Source: Favolaschia claudopus (lineage: Eukaryota > Basidiomycota > Agaricomycetes > Agaricales > Mycenaceae). Taken from it: DNA of 64,000 nucleotides. The position numbers were made by a program, and so were the translations under genes. The notes under the pieces were generated by a model. It searched no databases. It saw only the letters and a program-made list of their open reading frames with translations, and was not told the origin of the DNA. This document shows, one piece after another, positions 10,170 to 22,502 of the stretch. Location of the stretch: NCBI GenBank assembly GCA_037176885.1, contig JAWWNJ010000006.1, positions 248,001-312,000 of the forward strand. The letters run 5' to 3'. Numbering within the stretch: the first letter of the stretch is position 1; each line of letters begins with the position of its first letter.

Positions 10170-11240
10170 GGTGGGGAAAAGACCCGAGAAGTAAGTAACT
10201 GACGACGCGTGGCCTATATACATATTCATTCACTTGCCATCAGGCATAAAAATATTTGCCCCATTGTCCTGTCTTGATTCAGATTCTATATGTGGGAACA
10301 ATGCGATGCGAGGTGACTGAGTAATACCGCCGTGAGACCTGCGATCGGACGTACCGTTGCCCACGAATGAATACTGGAGATGACTAGGAGCTCGTGCGGG
10401 GTATCATATATATGCGGGTGGAATTTCTTTCTGGCTTGGACCGAATCAGAAAATAAATACGTGTCCGATCCGAGTCGTACCGCTGCTGGCGTCCCGCAAT
10501 GTCGAACGAGCTAAAGACTGATGTTGTGTGAGTATATATAGAGCGCCTGTAAGTCGAGTGAAGCATACCGTACAGTTTTCACGTAGATGAGCATTGAGAC
10601 GAAGAAAGCAAGGAAGAAGTTTGCGCGTGAGAAATATGACGAATGATCATCAAGTATCGCGTGCCGTCACGCTCACGGGACAGGACACTGTCACAATTGC
10701 GACTCGAAAAGGAAATAAGCAATTTAACTCTGGAAACGACGGAATGTGGCGACTGCGCCGCCTTGCTATGTCATTCAACATATAAACAGACGAGTTCACA
10801 AAAATTCGATGCTCCTAACAGTAAGCACTACACTTACCCCAAGCCGTCGATAGCACCTAAGTAAATGATAAATCGAATAGGTACGGTAACGTATGAACCA
10901 AGTATGAAGGGAACTGAGTTCGATGGGTATCAGATATGAGTCGGACTCGCTAGCCATACATCCGGAGGTACAAAACCCCTGAGCATGCTTCTCCGCTCGA
11001 CTTGGGTGCAGATTCTGACCGCCGTCATCGGCGATGCAAAACTAAGTGCTTCGTCCGATAGCTTGACCGTCAGCGATTCAGGTTCAACGTTCAACTGTGT
11101 CCACAATTTTAATTTCCCTCCTGCGCCGCGCAACGTAAGTGGCTTCCAGTATTTGATTTATTCTTATTCGGGCAACTCATCGAACTGTCTTCAAGAAAAT
11201 TTCTATTGTATGTTCCAGAAGCAAAAGAAAACAAAAGAAA
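10170..11240. other. intergenic, no gene supported
   Basis: This lies between the F-box start and the 3' end of the second C2H2 gene. A 153-codon frame at 10985-11446 overlaps the zinc-finger gene on the opposite strand and shows no domain, so it is not taken as a gene. Confidence 0.4.
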
Positions 11241-12322
11241 CTAACTCCTTCGCTCGCTCCTCACATGGCTCTCCGAGTAAGAATAATGATGGTTCGGGGC
11301 ATCCCCTCGCTTTTCCAAATCCCATGTCGATACTGGTGCGAGCGTCCAGCTTTCCGATGCAACACCGTTCCTGCGATGCTGGCGATGATAGAACGAGGTT
11401 GTGGTCGGGGATTGAATGTACCCCGCGGACGACGACGATGAAGTGACAGGAGATGCGAGGGGGGAAGATGAAGAAGTGGAAGTGGAAGTGGAAGTCGAGG
11501 GAGAAGATGAATGGCTCCACGTCGCACTCGAGGGAGAAGAACTTCCAGGCGAGATTGGCGACGACGAGTCGAATGATGTGGGGGAGCTGGGACTATTATT
11601 ATTAGATGTACCGTGATTGCGATAATGTCGACGCATGTTAGAGTTGACGTTGAACGCGCGACCGCACGAGGGATGGGGACATCGGAATGCTAGGGAAAAG
11701 AACAAGGATTAATCACAGGCAAGCGAGCTGAACCATCCCGCTCACGTGTAGCACCGGTGTGCGTGTTGATATGGATCCTCAAGCTGCTCGGACGATTGAA
11801 CCGTTTTGAACACGTCGGACAGACGTGCTTCTTGCCGCCCTCTTCCATGCTGCTCCATTCACCGTCATCCAGCTCGTCCCCGTCATAGTTTGAGCCCACT
11901 TCCACTTCCCTCTCCGATGAGGTGGGAGATGTTGGCGCATGGTGGATCGCATTAGTGGGATACGAGTTTGTGCGTGTAATCGTCCAACGGGGTGAAGAGG
12001 CTGCGCTCGATGCGAGGTGTTCCAGTGAGGAGCCGCGTGGATCGCTCTTCAGGACGTTGAACGAATATCCTGCGTTCACAGGGGGTGCTCGAATGGGTGG
12101 ATCATGACGCGCCGCGGGAAGCCCTTGGTTCCGCTGCCAATGGGAATGGGAATGCGAATGGCTGGCGGTTGAAATTGTGTCGGGACGAGGTGTTTCGGAT
12201 GCGGGGCGGCGCGGGGGTATGAGGTGCTCCGGGAACATCTCGTGGATACTTGGCAATTTGACTGTGGGCGCCGGAGCTCGAGGCCGAGACGACGATGACG
12301 AAGAGATTGAACTTGAACCCAT
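11241..12322 (-). CDS. two-finger C2H2 zinc-finger protein (paralog 2 of 3)
   Basis: Probable nuclear regulator of 341 residues. Exons are 12322-11746 and 11689-11241, with the same phase-1 intron in the inter-finger linker as its paralogs (THTGAT, then PFRCPH after joining). Finger 1 has Cys168, Cys171, His184, His188; finger 2 has Cys196, Cys201, His214, His218, and its core matches paralog 3 almost residue for residue. The N-terminal motif LPSIHEMFPEHLIPPRR is followed by Ser- and His-rich text. The C-terminal half is Ser/Thr/Pro-rich. The Met at 12322 fits the paralogs; the upstream Met at 12442 would add 40 residues not found in them. Confidence 0.87.
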
Positions 12323-15300
12323 TTCTTTATCCGCGTTGGAAAGGCGACTGGGTGAGGGGAATGGAATTCTGAGCCGCAGCTTTAAGTAGTATGTAGTGGC
12401 ACTGCGGAGCCTAAGGGTGTCCAACAGTTTTCTCGAAGCCAAGATGGGGGTTGATATTTATGTAGCAGTAGCCGCCGGAGTGACACGGAACTTTCCCGTT
12501 CGACGAGGAACAATGCAGGGATCGGACCGGATGCTATTTTGCCCGCGGAGGCTGAGACTAGGTTGAGTTCGAAAACGAAGTCTCCTCTCTCCCACGTCAA
12601 TGAATGCCATCGATCTGCAGTTATGTGGTGGATCCGCAGTCATATGGGGCTAGTTTATTCTTGAACCCAGGAACAAGGAGAACAGAGTGCTTGCCGTGCC
12701 GAAGGAGCTTTTCGCGGCCCGCAAACGTCAAGATTGAACTCTAGCTCTTACTTGAACTTGAGAATTGCTTCCATGGCAATACGTTGCATTTTCTTCGTGG
12801 CTGGAGCAGGTTGATCGACGAGAATCTCCTACGGTGTGCCTCGAGGCTGAAATATTGACGGACAACGCGTTCAATGGCCGCGCGGTAGCCTGACGTTCCA
12901 TCCGTCAGCTGTCCTCGACATTGCAATATTAGATGCATTACCGATTCTTATGTTTTCAGGTAATTCCGTTTGTCATCGTCCTCCGTTCCTTGACAACGAA
13001 GGTCGGGATCGTCAGACAGACAATCTTGACTTCTTTGGGAAATATTCGGTAGTTGCTTGACCCACCGCAAGCAATGACATCAACAATGGGAAAAGTCTGG
13101 TTCGAATTCTCTCAGGTCATGGATCTGCGTGTGTAAATAGAGGACAAACCTCTCTGAACGTGGTTGAATGTCTCAGCACCCCGCGATGTGTTGGAGGAGA
13201 TATATACAACATTTTCGCATCGCAAGAGCTTGATGCCTATCGAGCGGAGGTGTCTTGAACTTCCGATCGACCGTCGAGTTAGTGAGAGTGTCGTGAATGC
13301 CCATAACGACGCTTCGCCGCGAGTCGCACCTTGAATCTAACCAATATGTTGATTCATCAAGAAATGGGACACAATTGAACATACCGATTTCTTTTCCCTG
13401 GTCAAGCTTTAGCTTCCCACTCATTCAAGCAATTACGATCCGAGGATCTCCTTCTTGTTCTGCCACTGACCTTCTTAGAGCTTCAATCAGTGGTCGCCGG
13501 CAGGGTAGGGAATCAAACCATATTTTGGCAGCTGGAGGTTATTGACAACGTCACCCTTGTTGAAAGGAGCAATTGTGTGGATACGTTGACGACAGGGTTG
13601 CCGAGCCGTACGGGTGCGAGCAGGGGTAGGCCGGGGACTGCGGATTTCGTCAGGACGGGAGAGATTACCATGAGAGAAAAAGAAAGTCATAAAATACATC
13701 GAGACACGCTTGACAAGCAGAGTTCCATCTCCCTTGCGTTTCTAGAAGCTATATGAGAGGAAAATCGAGCAAATGCGAACCGTGGCTCGGACACTTGAAC
13801 AGACTGGAACAGCGTGCATGCACCCATGCTGACTTCACGGCGTATTATTCAAGTTGACAGCCACTCGGAGATGAGTGCGCTCCAGGCAGCCCAAGTATCA
13901 AATTTGTCCCTTGGTTGTGCCGGGTACGGTTGTATCATCGCAGGCAAATTGACTGACCATGTACTCGGTATGGGGGTCCATGTCGAAAGCCAACAAGAAC
14001 TTCCGGCATATTGCAATAGAGGATCGGTGCGATAGGCTATTCGATTATGTTATCGTTCATTTATTGCTGTCGGGAGAGATAATTCCGCAGATTGCCGGCT
14101 GGGAGAGGTACGAGAAACTCACCCTCACCGGATGTATGCAAAGTCGCGCCTCCGTCTATATCTATACAAGGTGTTAGGATAAGCTGTATAGCTGGTCCTC
14201 GGAGTGAATGAAGTGTGAGGATCCCGATGCATACCGACGTGACGTCTGTGGATCAGGCATCTCATCCCGCCCCATTCCATCCCCGTTCAATACATTATCG
14301 GTAGCTGCGAATCGGGATTGGCGTGCTAGCAGCGTCGAGAGAATATTCCCTGCGGGGATTAATATTCGTACGAATATGGATGGTTCGGATACGTATTCAA
14401 GGCAAGATAAATATTGACGGCCCTGGACACGTACCTGAAACACGCCACCGCACGAATAGAGTAGCGCTCGCTTGTGCAGGAACGGTGTATAACGCGCGTA
14501 TATACAGCTGGTATACACCTCGGAGACGACCAATGTCCCAAGGCTTGGACATAGTGGCCGTCAGTGCTGACGTTAGTGTTAGTCTTTTGCTTTGCCTTGA
14601 ATGAAGGACGGCATAGACGGAAATTGGCCACGAGACGTCGTATTGCATTAAATACCGGATTTCGCCGAACTCGAATGGATGAAGTCATCTACTGAAAAAG
14701 CAAGCAAGTCAAACACCTAAGTATGTTCGGTCAATTTAGCCACTAAAGCCAACTAACCCATGCGAGACCATGCGGCGGTACAGAATGGAGGGATCCAACT
14801 TGCCGAAAGCGTGTTCAAGAGCAGCGTGGAGAGAACGATAATCAGGAGGCAGCGGAATTAATTTTTGACCGCCCGACGCTAGTAATTGTTAACACCATAG
14901 TGGATTGCCGCTAGAACGGATTTTGCTTGCCTGAGTAGCTATGGGGTATCCAATCTTTGCGGTCCGCGCGTTCGATGGGTCTAACTTGTTCGAGCTAGCA
15001 CAAGGGAGGTGAGGGGAGGTGCCCTCGTCGCGGATTGAGTGTAAGTACAGGGAGTAAGCGCGCTTGAGATTACTATATAGACTGGTTGAGGTTGAGGATA
15101 AGGATCGACGATCTTAATACCAAGTTCCCCAGAGAATTCTGATCTGCGTAAAGCGGTGCACTGGCAGGGGAAAATGAAAGTTGAACCCTGGATTCGGCGG
15201 GCGATAAAGGCTTTTGAATCAGCAAAGGTTGGTCATATGAAGCATGAAATACTTCGAGTCAACGCAAGCCAATGGTCGAATGGAAGCCCTGGCTCTCAGT

Positions 15301-18300
15301 TTGAGGATCAAAGTGCCACTAAACAAGACCTTTCGTCTGCAAACGGCCCAAATGAGTGGTTGAACAACCTGAACATGAGCGTAAGAGGAAAGGAAGAAAT
15401 GATGATCAAAATGATGGATGATGGCACTGCCACATATCACCCTTGCCTCTCCAATTTCTTGTCGCGCCTCTTGACTCTTCCCTGTTGAACTATCTACACT
15501 AACTCATGGGGAAGACTACCGGAAGGAGCTTGAACTAAGTCCGTATTCGAAAATCGCCCCGCTTTCTGACTCTGAGGTTGTCCAGTGTAAGTCTCGCCGG
15601 AATCCGGATATACCGCTCAGGCTGCAGCAGACTCGAAGCTTCAATGGGCTTCAAAGGGCTCTCTCCATTCGTCACGTCGCCAATCGAAGGAAGCTTTTTC
15701 TTACTCCGACATTCTCCTCAGATGTACATCTTCTGCCGCTTGTCGTGTCTATCTCTCGGAGGTACCCCGGAGGTTAATTTACCCACATCTGGCCGCCTGT
15801 TCCTCAAGATTTGCGGTCGTCGATCGCACCCAGTCAGGAAATTATCCATGAATGTAAGGATTCGATTCTTCTTCCCATGTTATCACCGAATCTCTGCCTC
15901 AGGTTCTCGTCATCTTCAACAGGAACACGCACCAATTCAGGCGAGCCACTACCTCGAACTTTCCCGGACATGAACGAAAATATATCCGCTGCAAATCGGT
16001 ATCTTTGTCCACAATACTCTCGATCATGCGAATCTGACATTTGCTTCTTATGGCTACCTGGGGCTATCAGCTTTCTTTGCCTGCATGCACCATTTCCTTG
16101 CCTGCCTTTTCGATGCGCCACCATGTGTCGTAGAACTCAAAGCTTGCCTTTCAGCGGAACTATACATCTGACGGACAGACGCAACGTTACTACTCCCCTT
16201 CGGCAAGATTCTATCTTCTCCAGACACCATTGTCGTCGGAGGCATCAATGGCACGACATTATGAGTAAGCCGTCTTCCAGTAGATTATTATTGACTCCCT
16301 CCGAAATACTTATGGCGTCCCGCAGGAAGCGTCTCCCGCGCAAAATATTATCATACCGGCAGGCGGGTTCTCCGAACCATGTAGTTCTCGGCGCAACGTC
16401 CAACCGTCGTCGAGAGTAGCAGTTTCTCTGCCTGCCTATCTTAGTTTCCGTCTATCCCTGTTACTTCTCCTGCCTTCGTGGACTGCCGAACGGCGAAATA
16501 ATCTCTACCAGTCCATCTTCTTCCTTCGGAGACAGTAAATCTGCGCGTGGCGTTCTTCTTTTCCTTCCCGCGAGCGAGCATGAAGCATGGAGATCCGTTT
16601 GTTCTTTCCGTTCGCCGACGACACCACGATGCGACATGATGTGGCGAAGGGTGGCGCCCCCATTGTCGCCTCCTCCCCGGTTCAGGGCGGGCCATAAACG
16701 TGCAAAATCCATCACTGCTGCCAACATACCAGGCATGTTCGAGTCTTCTCTAGAATCAGGCAATTTATCAGCTTTCTTCAGCATTATATTCCCATCAATT
16801 CAGCTCAGTCAATATCCTGATCTATTTTATTTGTTTTGTGCAAGCATAGGTCGGCCCGTGGAACAATGTCATCCGACTCTACCCAATGTACTTTGGTCGA
16901 ACGTGGCACACGGAGGCTCTGTGCAGTGTATCTGGGTTCGCACAGTGGTATCTCTGGGTCTCTTCTCTCAGTCACCGGTACTTTTCGGACATAGCGTCGT
17001 GTCGGCGCTCGTCAAATAAGATGAATCCGACGGGTTGGACGGATGCTGGGATGATCGCGCCACGCTCTGCAGCTCAGGATCCCTTGTATGGTCTAGACGT
17101 GCTTGTAAGTATAATCCCACCCCGGTCAGTATCGTTACCGGGCCTGCTTTAGACAATTGGCTCCCCGCCTCAGCTCACTCAAGCTTCAGTTTACCGGAGA
17201 GGTGAGGCAAAGCTAATTAAATGCGTCCGTCGGATTCGAATTGGTATATCTGGCTCTCAGGTATGCTCGCCCCTCGGACATCGATTGACTCGGGCGTATT
17301 ACTTTGCATTCTGGGCAAATAAACGAAGTCCGTTGAATTCTCGGAACAACATACCATACTCCAAAGTTTGGGAAATGGGGGCGGTGGGACGGTTCTGTGG
17401 GATATTGCAATGGACTACCGCGTTTTCTTTAATTTTATTTGCAGCTCAGGTCAAACCGTCTCAATAAACTGCCTCGGGTATTCGGTGAACACATTTCTTT
17501 TGTTCGTTGACTCATCTTCACATCGAAATGCAACTCAGGTAAACAATCCTGGGCAAAATGTATCTACGTCTAAGTACGGACAATTTGAGCGGGACACATT
17601 CTCTCACAACAGCTCTTCAAACGAACTACAACCAATCGCAATGTCTTTCTCGAGTTCTGATCATCAATCACCCCTTGTTGACCTCCCGCTGATTTATTCA
17701 TTATTCTTCGTTTGTTGCTACCTCATGGTATGGGTACCGCAGGGATACCTCAGACTATCCCACAGGCACAGCGCTATTGGGTGACATTCACCAAGAACAT
17801 GGGCTGGATTAGATCACAAGTAGATATCTGATAAATCGATCCAGCTTGGCTGATTCAACGCGTTGAACGATAGCCGGTATCGGGGACGGTTTATTTCGTT
17901 TCTCCTTACTGATAGCTGTCGTCCGATCTTTTCTTCAAGTCTCCTTGGTGAAATGTTGTGAGTTTGCTTGTAAGTCCCTAAATTTAAAATGGCATTTTCC
18001 GTCAGCAGATCACGTAAATCAATCATTGATGGCGCATCATTCTTCCTTGCTCTTAACCGCCATGTTGTTTTTATCTTAAAGAAATTCGCCGCCCCATATT
18101 CCGTTATTCTGATGCTAGGGAGAAGCTTGTCTCGCCTTCTTGACAGTCCTATAGCTTTCGAAGTCAAGCCACTCACAATGCTTGGGAATCCTTCACGAAG
18201 TGCGTAGGTATTTGTGCAGCCTGAGACAAAATTGCTAACTTACAATTTAAGCGCCTTTCGACTCGCTCGTTGCCGCCGAGCTAATACTGGAAGTAAGATA

Positions 18301-18590
18301 GGGGCGCTGGCGTCCAGGTCTGAACAGCCCTGGAGGGAGAACCAGAACTTAAGACGGGCCTTTCTCTCGCAAATAACGAAATTTTGTCATGATATCATCA
18401 TTTTGAGAAGCCGCGGTTGCTTGTCTTCCCAGATCATGGAACAATATAAATTGGCAGGATTGGTCCCCGTGCGTATATTTCTTCTAGCTGCCGACTTGCA
18501 GGCAAGGCTTTTTTTTCTTTCCTAGGTATGTTTCCTTATCATTGGGACAGTAAAGAGGGTTACTGATTCTCGACTTTCCGCTAGCAGGTC
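12323..18590. other. 6.3-kb gene-poor stretch with decayed coding-like fragments
   Basis: No intact gene can be supported. From about 15,550 to 16,420 and from 16,840 to 17,500 there are stretches with coding-like composition in shifting frames and some intron-like signals (for example GTATCT...CTATCAG near 16,000), but no frame or domain holds together. They may be old pseudogenes. The rest shows nothing clear. Confidence 0.4.
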
Positions 18591-19700
18591 ATGCGTTTGT
18601 CTGACAGGACTCGGATTCTTGGGCTGGTCTCGTTTTTCGCTCTTTTTTCCGGTCTGTGCTTGGATCGACCCAGTGTAATCGATAGACTTCTCATTCAAAT
18701 ACCTAGCGGATGCCATGGCTCAAATTCCGACGACCACACAACTAGTAACGCTCTGGCAGTTCGGTCAAGGTCGTTTGCTTGCAGGGCAGGCCACTCTCCC
18801 TCTACAGCCGTTGTCCACAGCCCGCGATGGGTCGGCTACAGCATATCTCTTTCAGGCGCTGAACCCGGTGACCATCACCACCGTCGTTGACGGGGCTTTT
18901 ACGACGCAAACCACTCCTTCTGCAAGTGAACATCTTTCCATGTCTTCTAAGCATCATAACACACCGCTGATCATCGCCACTTTTAGCGCCACGAACCGTC
19001 ATTGCGTCGGCTTCAGGCTGGATAGAGCCGTTTGGGGACGACGATATCATATCATGCGGCCTCTCCGACGCTACCTTTGGGGGATGCGTAGAAATTATCA
19101 GTCGAACTAATATCAAGCCTCAGAACAGCGGCGTACCTACGCCGCAGGTTTTCCGAGTAGCTGCCGCCACGGTTGAGAAGGCTGGTGAGTATTTCCCGTC
19201 TTTTGGGCTCAGTTTAATAAAGACTATTCTGATTCGAATCTTCTATAGCTCCCTCCCCGACTTTGACACCGCAATCAGATTCAACTCCCGCTGCTGCGAA
19301 GCGGTCGTCTTCGGGAGCTGTCATCGGCGGAGTAGTGGCCGGCCTACTCGTGTTCGCCGCCATCCTTGCACTGTGCATTTTCCTATTGCGACGACGATGG
19401 CGAAGACAGGACGAAACTGCGGCCCGAGGCTTCGAGGCACCGGTAACGGCCGCTCCCACTAGCAACGACGCTCCAGACATGCGAAGCTCCAAACAGCAGC
19501 CTCTCTCCTTTGCGTCGTTTCAAGCTGGTCCACAAATGGAACTCGGCCAAAGCAAACAGGAACTCATGGCTTATCACGCTCCTTCTACTTCAGCTTCCTC
19601 GCATCCTGTTTCATTATCTGTTCGAAATGGCGAGAGCCAAGAGGGAGGAGACGAAGATGCCCCACCACCGGCGTATTCAGGAAGGTCGATAGTTCGATGA
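18591..19700 (+). CDS. single-pass membrane protein with PPxY tail (paralog 1 of 2)
   Basis: A type I membrane protein of 309 residues with unknown ligand. Exons are 18591-18651, 18707-18925, 18987-19184 and 19249-19700. The start encodes a signal peptide ending near SADAMAQ. The ectodomain begins VTLWQFGQGRLLAGQ and carries PRTVIASASGWIEPFG and SCGLSDATFGGC, shared with the paralog at 33506. A Pro/Thr/Ser stalk leads to one membrane helix (GAVIGGVVAGLLVFAAILAL) followed by basic residues RRRWRR. The cytoplasmic tail of about 110 residues ends with PPPAYSG, a PPxY motif of the type bound by WW domains of Rsp5/NEDD4 ubiquitin ligases. The exon-intron pattern equals that of the paralog: exons 1 and 2 have identical lengths. 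No enzyme domain is recognised. Confidence 0.83.
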
Positions 19701-20635
19701 AAGGATCCGAAGACAGGTGAACGACGCTCGATGGCATAGCGCGGGTTGCTGTGATTTTACATGTATTATTATGCAGCCTCCACAACTCAGCTGTTATAGC
19801 GATGGATAGAATGGCCACAAAGGTAGGATATCAATGTTCCGTGGAGTGTGTGTGTCAAGAATCCTGCCTGCGTTCACGAACGCATCGAGGTGGGGCACGG
19901 AAATGAGGCAGCCGGCCCCTGACACTTCGATAGCGGTAATGACGTTCGACGATCTGGAATTAATCGAGAGGGACCTGAATCTTCCCTGTCCTACTCGAGT
20001 ATCTGGAACAATTTTGGCTAGAGGAGGAGAACCACGACGACAAGTTGAACTGTCCACGTCTGCCTGTAAGAATGTCATTTATAATTAGATAGCAGCTGAC
20101 CACTCGACGCCAGGTTCGACGGTTGAGTTGACGTTGTCCAATATGAGCGGTCTTCTAGATGGATTCGCACTCGACACATCCGGTTTTACCATTCCAGCAG
20201 TTCCAACTGAGTTTTCACGGTTTCGGTCTCTTTTCCTTCGAAAACGTTATAAGTTGGCGTTCGTCACATAAGTCGCTGGAATTTTCGCCGCAGGAAGGTC
20301 AGCAACGTCTTTGAAAGCGAGTTGACATCTGGCGCTTCGACGTATCAAACGTTCTCTCCAGCGCCCGTCCGAGTTGCACTGTCAATCGACTGACTCGGAA
20401 GTCAACCGAGCGTCGCGCCATCCTTCAGCCAAGAGGACCACCATCTGCCATTGTCCTTCAATTCAGCACTGCAGGATATCTCGCAGAAGCCGTCGATGCT
20501 CACTAGTGCACTATGTATAAATTCTCTGCCTAAGCAATTTCTCGAGTGTAGGCTAGTCCTTGGTATTCGATTCACTTTCTTCCTCAAGTCTCTCTATTCT
20601 CTCCTTTTTCGTCGCTCAATATTCACTCCGCAACA
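19701..20635. other. intergenic, no gene supported
   Basis: Nothing with gene-like features was seen. The last part is the promoter of the small secreted protein and has a TATA-like TGTATAAATTC near 20,514. Confidence 0.35.
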
Positions 20636-21323
20636 ATGTTCCGCGTCCTTGTTGCCCTCCTTGCCGTTGCTGCGCATACGGGTATGCTGTTTCTCTTCGT
20701 TCGGTTTGATTGCTGATTTTCCTGTCTGCAGTTAACGGTCTGAACCTTCCTATCGCGCGCCAAGACGCAGCAAGCTGCGCAGCACCATGCACCGATCTTT
20801 CGAATGCTTTATCTGTGGGTATTCTTTCTTACTTTTCGCCATATCCATACTGACGACTTGAACTTGAAAAGGGTGGAAGCTCCGGTGGAGTGGCCGCCAT
20901 CTGCACCAATGATATAGGCAGCAAGTACTCGAGTTGCTACAACTGCGAGGTACAGACTGGAGCGACATCGAAACAAGCCGCTCAGCAGATCATGGACGGT
21001 GAGTTGCGGTTCTTCATGATCATAGCAAAATTGGCTCTGTTCTCACAGAATATGCCAATTTTCATGCAGCGTATGTCGATGGTTGCAAGGCTGGTGGCCA
21101 CCCCATCAACAGTATCTCCATCACGGCCAGTGGGAGTGGGACTGCGGATGCAGGTGCAGGTGCAGGGGCGGCCCCAGTAGTTTCGGGAGCCTCACCGGTA
21201 TCTTCGGGTGGGTCTCAGGCTACTAGCCCGCCAGCAAAGACGGGAGGTGCGAGGCGGAATGCTGCTGGCACGCTCGGCGCCGCGCTTTCTCTTGTATATC
21301 TAGCCGTTAAATTAACCTTGTAA
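20636..21323 (+). CDS. small secreted cysteine-containing protein, probably GPI-anchored
   Basis: A 176-residue protein of unknown function. Exons are 20636-20681, 20732-20814, 20872-20998 and 21049-21323. A signal peptide (MFRVLVALLAVAAHTVNG) is followed by a short domain with six Cys: CAAPC, AAICTND, SSCYNCE and DGCKAGG. A Gly/Ala/Ser-rich stalk leads to a C-terminal hydrophobic stretch (GTLGAALSLVYLAVKL) without charged tail, as in GPI-anchored wall proteins. The cysteine spacing does not match the eight-cysteine CFEM domain, so that name is not used. It lies in the same direction as the membrane protein upstream. Confidence 0.8.
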
Positions 21324-21638
21324 TGGCTGTGGTACTGCCAGTACTGCCAGTGGACGAGTCTCGAAAGGAAATTTGAAGGAAAGGGAGGCTATGATATTTA
21401 CATCATGATGTTTCATTGTGTACATACTTTCATATTACTTGTAACTTAAACTATGTTGCTCGGGAAGCCAAGACTATCCATTCGGAGCATACCTCCGAGC
21501 GGGTGAATTCCTGACGAATTGTTGAACGAGAACCGCAGTGGCAGCACGGAAGGATTTAGCGAAAATTTAGAGAATTTGAATTTGAATTTCTGTGCGCCGC
21601 ATAGCTCCACGCTTTAACCACCAAGTACTGTAGTATTA

Positions 21639-21884
21639 TGTTCAATTCGTAAGGCGGTTTTGGGTGTGACACCCCTTACGAATTTACCCTTTCGTAAGGG
21701 CCCGTTGGGACACTGTGACTTACGAAAAAATTTCGTTTTTTACCCCCTTTTTAGGCCCGAAATCACACCAAATTTCGTGTCACAGGGGGAAACCTTTCGT
21801 AGGACCCCTTTGTGACGCTGTGACTTACGAAAATTTTCGTAGGATTTCAGGTCTGTGACCTGTGACCCTACGAATTGAACGTAA
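21639..21884 (+). mobile_element. TA-flanked MITE inserted into the terminal repeat of the 310-bp element
   Basis: About 245 bp with terminal inverted repeats TGTTCAATTCGTA at the left and TACGAATTGAACG at the right. Internal text is dominated by CTTACGAA, TTCGTAAG and GTGAC motifs in both orientations. TA lies on either side. The flanking bases (AGTACTGTAGTATTA on the left, TACGG on the right) are the two halves of the terminal repeat seen uninterrupted at 5052-5069. There is no coding capacity. Confidence 0.8.
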
Positions 21885-22502
21885 TACGGCAACCCCGCGA
21901 TGGCGAGGGTTGATGGGAAACGGTCTGATTCCCACGCGACCGATTGCGATCAAATAGTCACGTGACTCAAGCTCACAGTTAAGAGCGGCGCGCGTGTAGG
22001 AGAAAAATTGGTAAGAGCTCTGAATTTTACATGAATTAGCAGTATAGTACTCACTGAAGAGTCGCTGAAATTTCCCGGGACACACGAAATTCGGGGGAGA
22101 TTGAACTTTTTGTGTTCCAAACGGGGTAAAACCCTCGGCCACCAGATGCTGTTTCCGGGCATCTGATCGCCCTCGAAATGACGGATTTTTCTAATACGGC
22201 AACCCCGCGATGGCGAGGGTTGATGGGAAACGGTCTGATTCCCACGCGACCGATTGCGATCAAATAGTCACGTGACTCAAGCTCACAGTTAAGAGCGGCG
22301 CGCGTGTAGGAGAAAAATTGGTAAGAGCTCTGAATTTTACATGAATTAGCAGTATAGTACTCACTGAAGAGTCGCTGAAATTTCCCGGGACACACGAAAT
22401 TCGGGGGAGATTGAACTTTTTGTGTTCCAAACGGGGTAAAACCCTCGGCCACCAGATGCTGTTTCCGGGCATCTGATCGCCCTCGAAATGACGGATTTTT
22501 CG
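21885..22502 (-). repeat. two tandem 310-bp units of the miniature element (copies B and C)
   Basis: Units at about 21885-22194 and 22195-22502 repeat with a 310-bp period and look identical by eye. Both match copy A at 5052-5374 in opposite orientation. Open frames of up to 162 codons span the array only because the units repeat. The outer junction at 22503 lacks the terminal inverted repeat. Confidence 0.9.

Noticed and set aside
20636..21323. CFEM-domain protein
   Set aside because: The domain has eight cysteines with fixed spacing; only six are present here.
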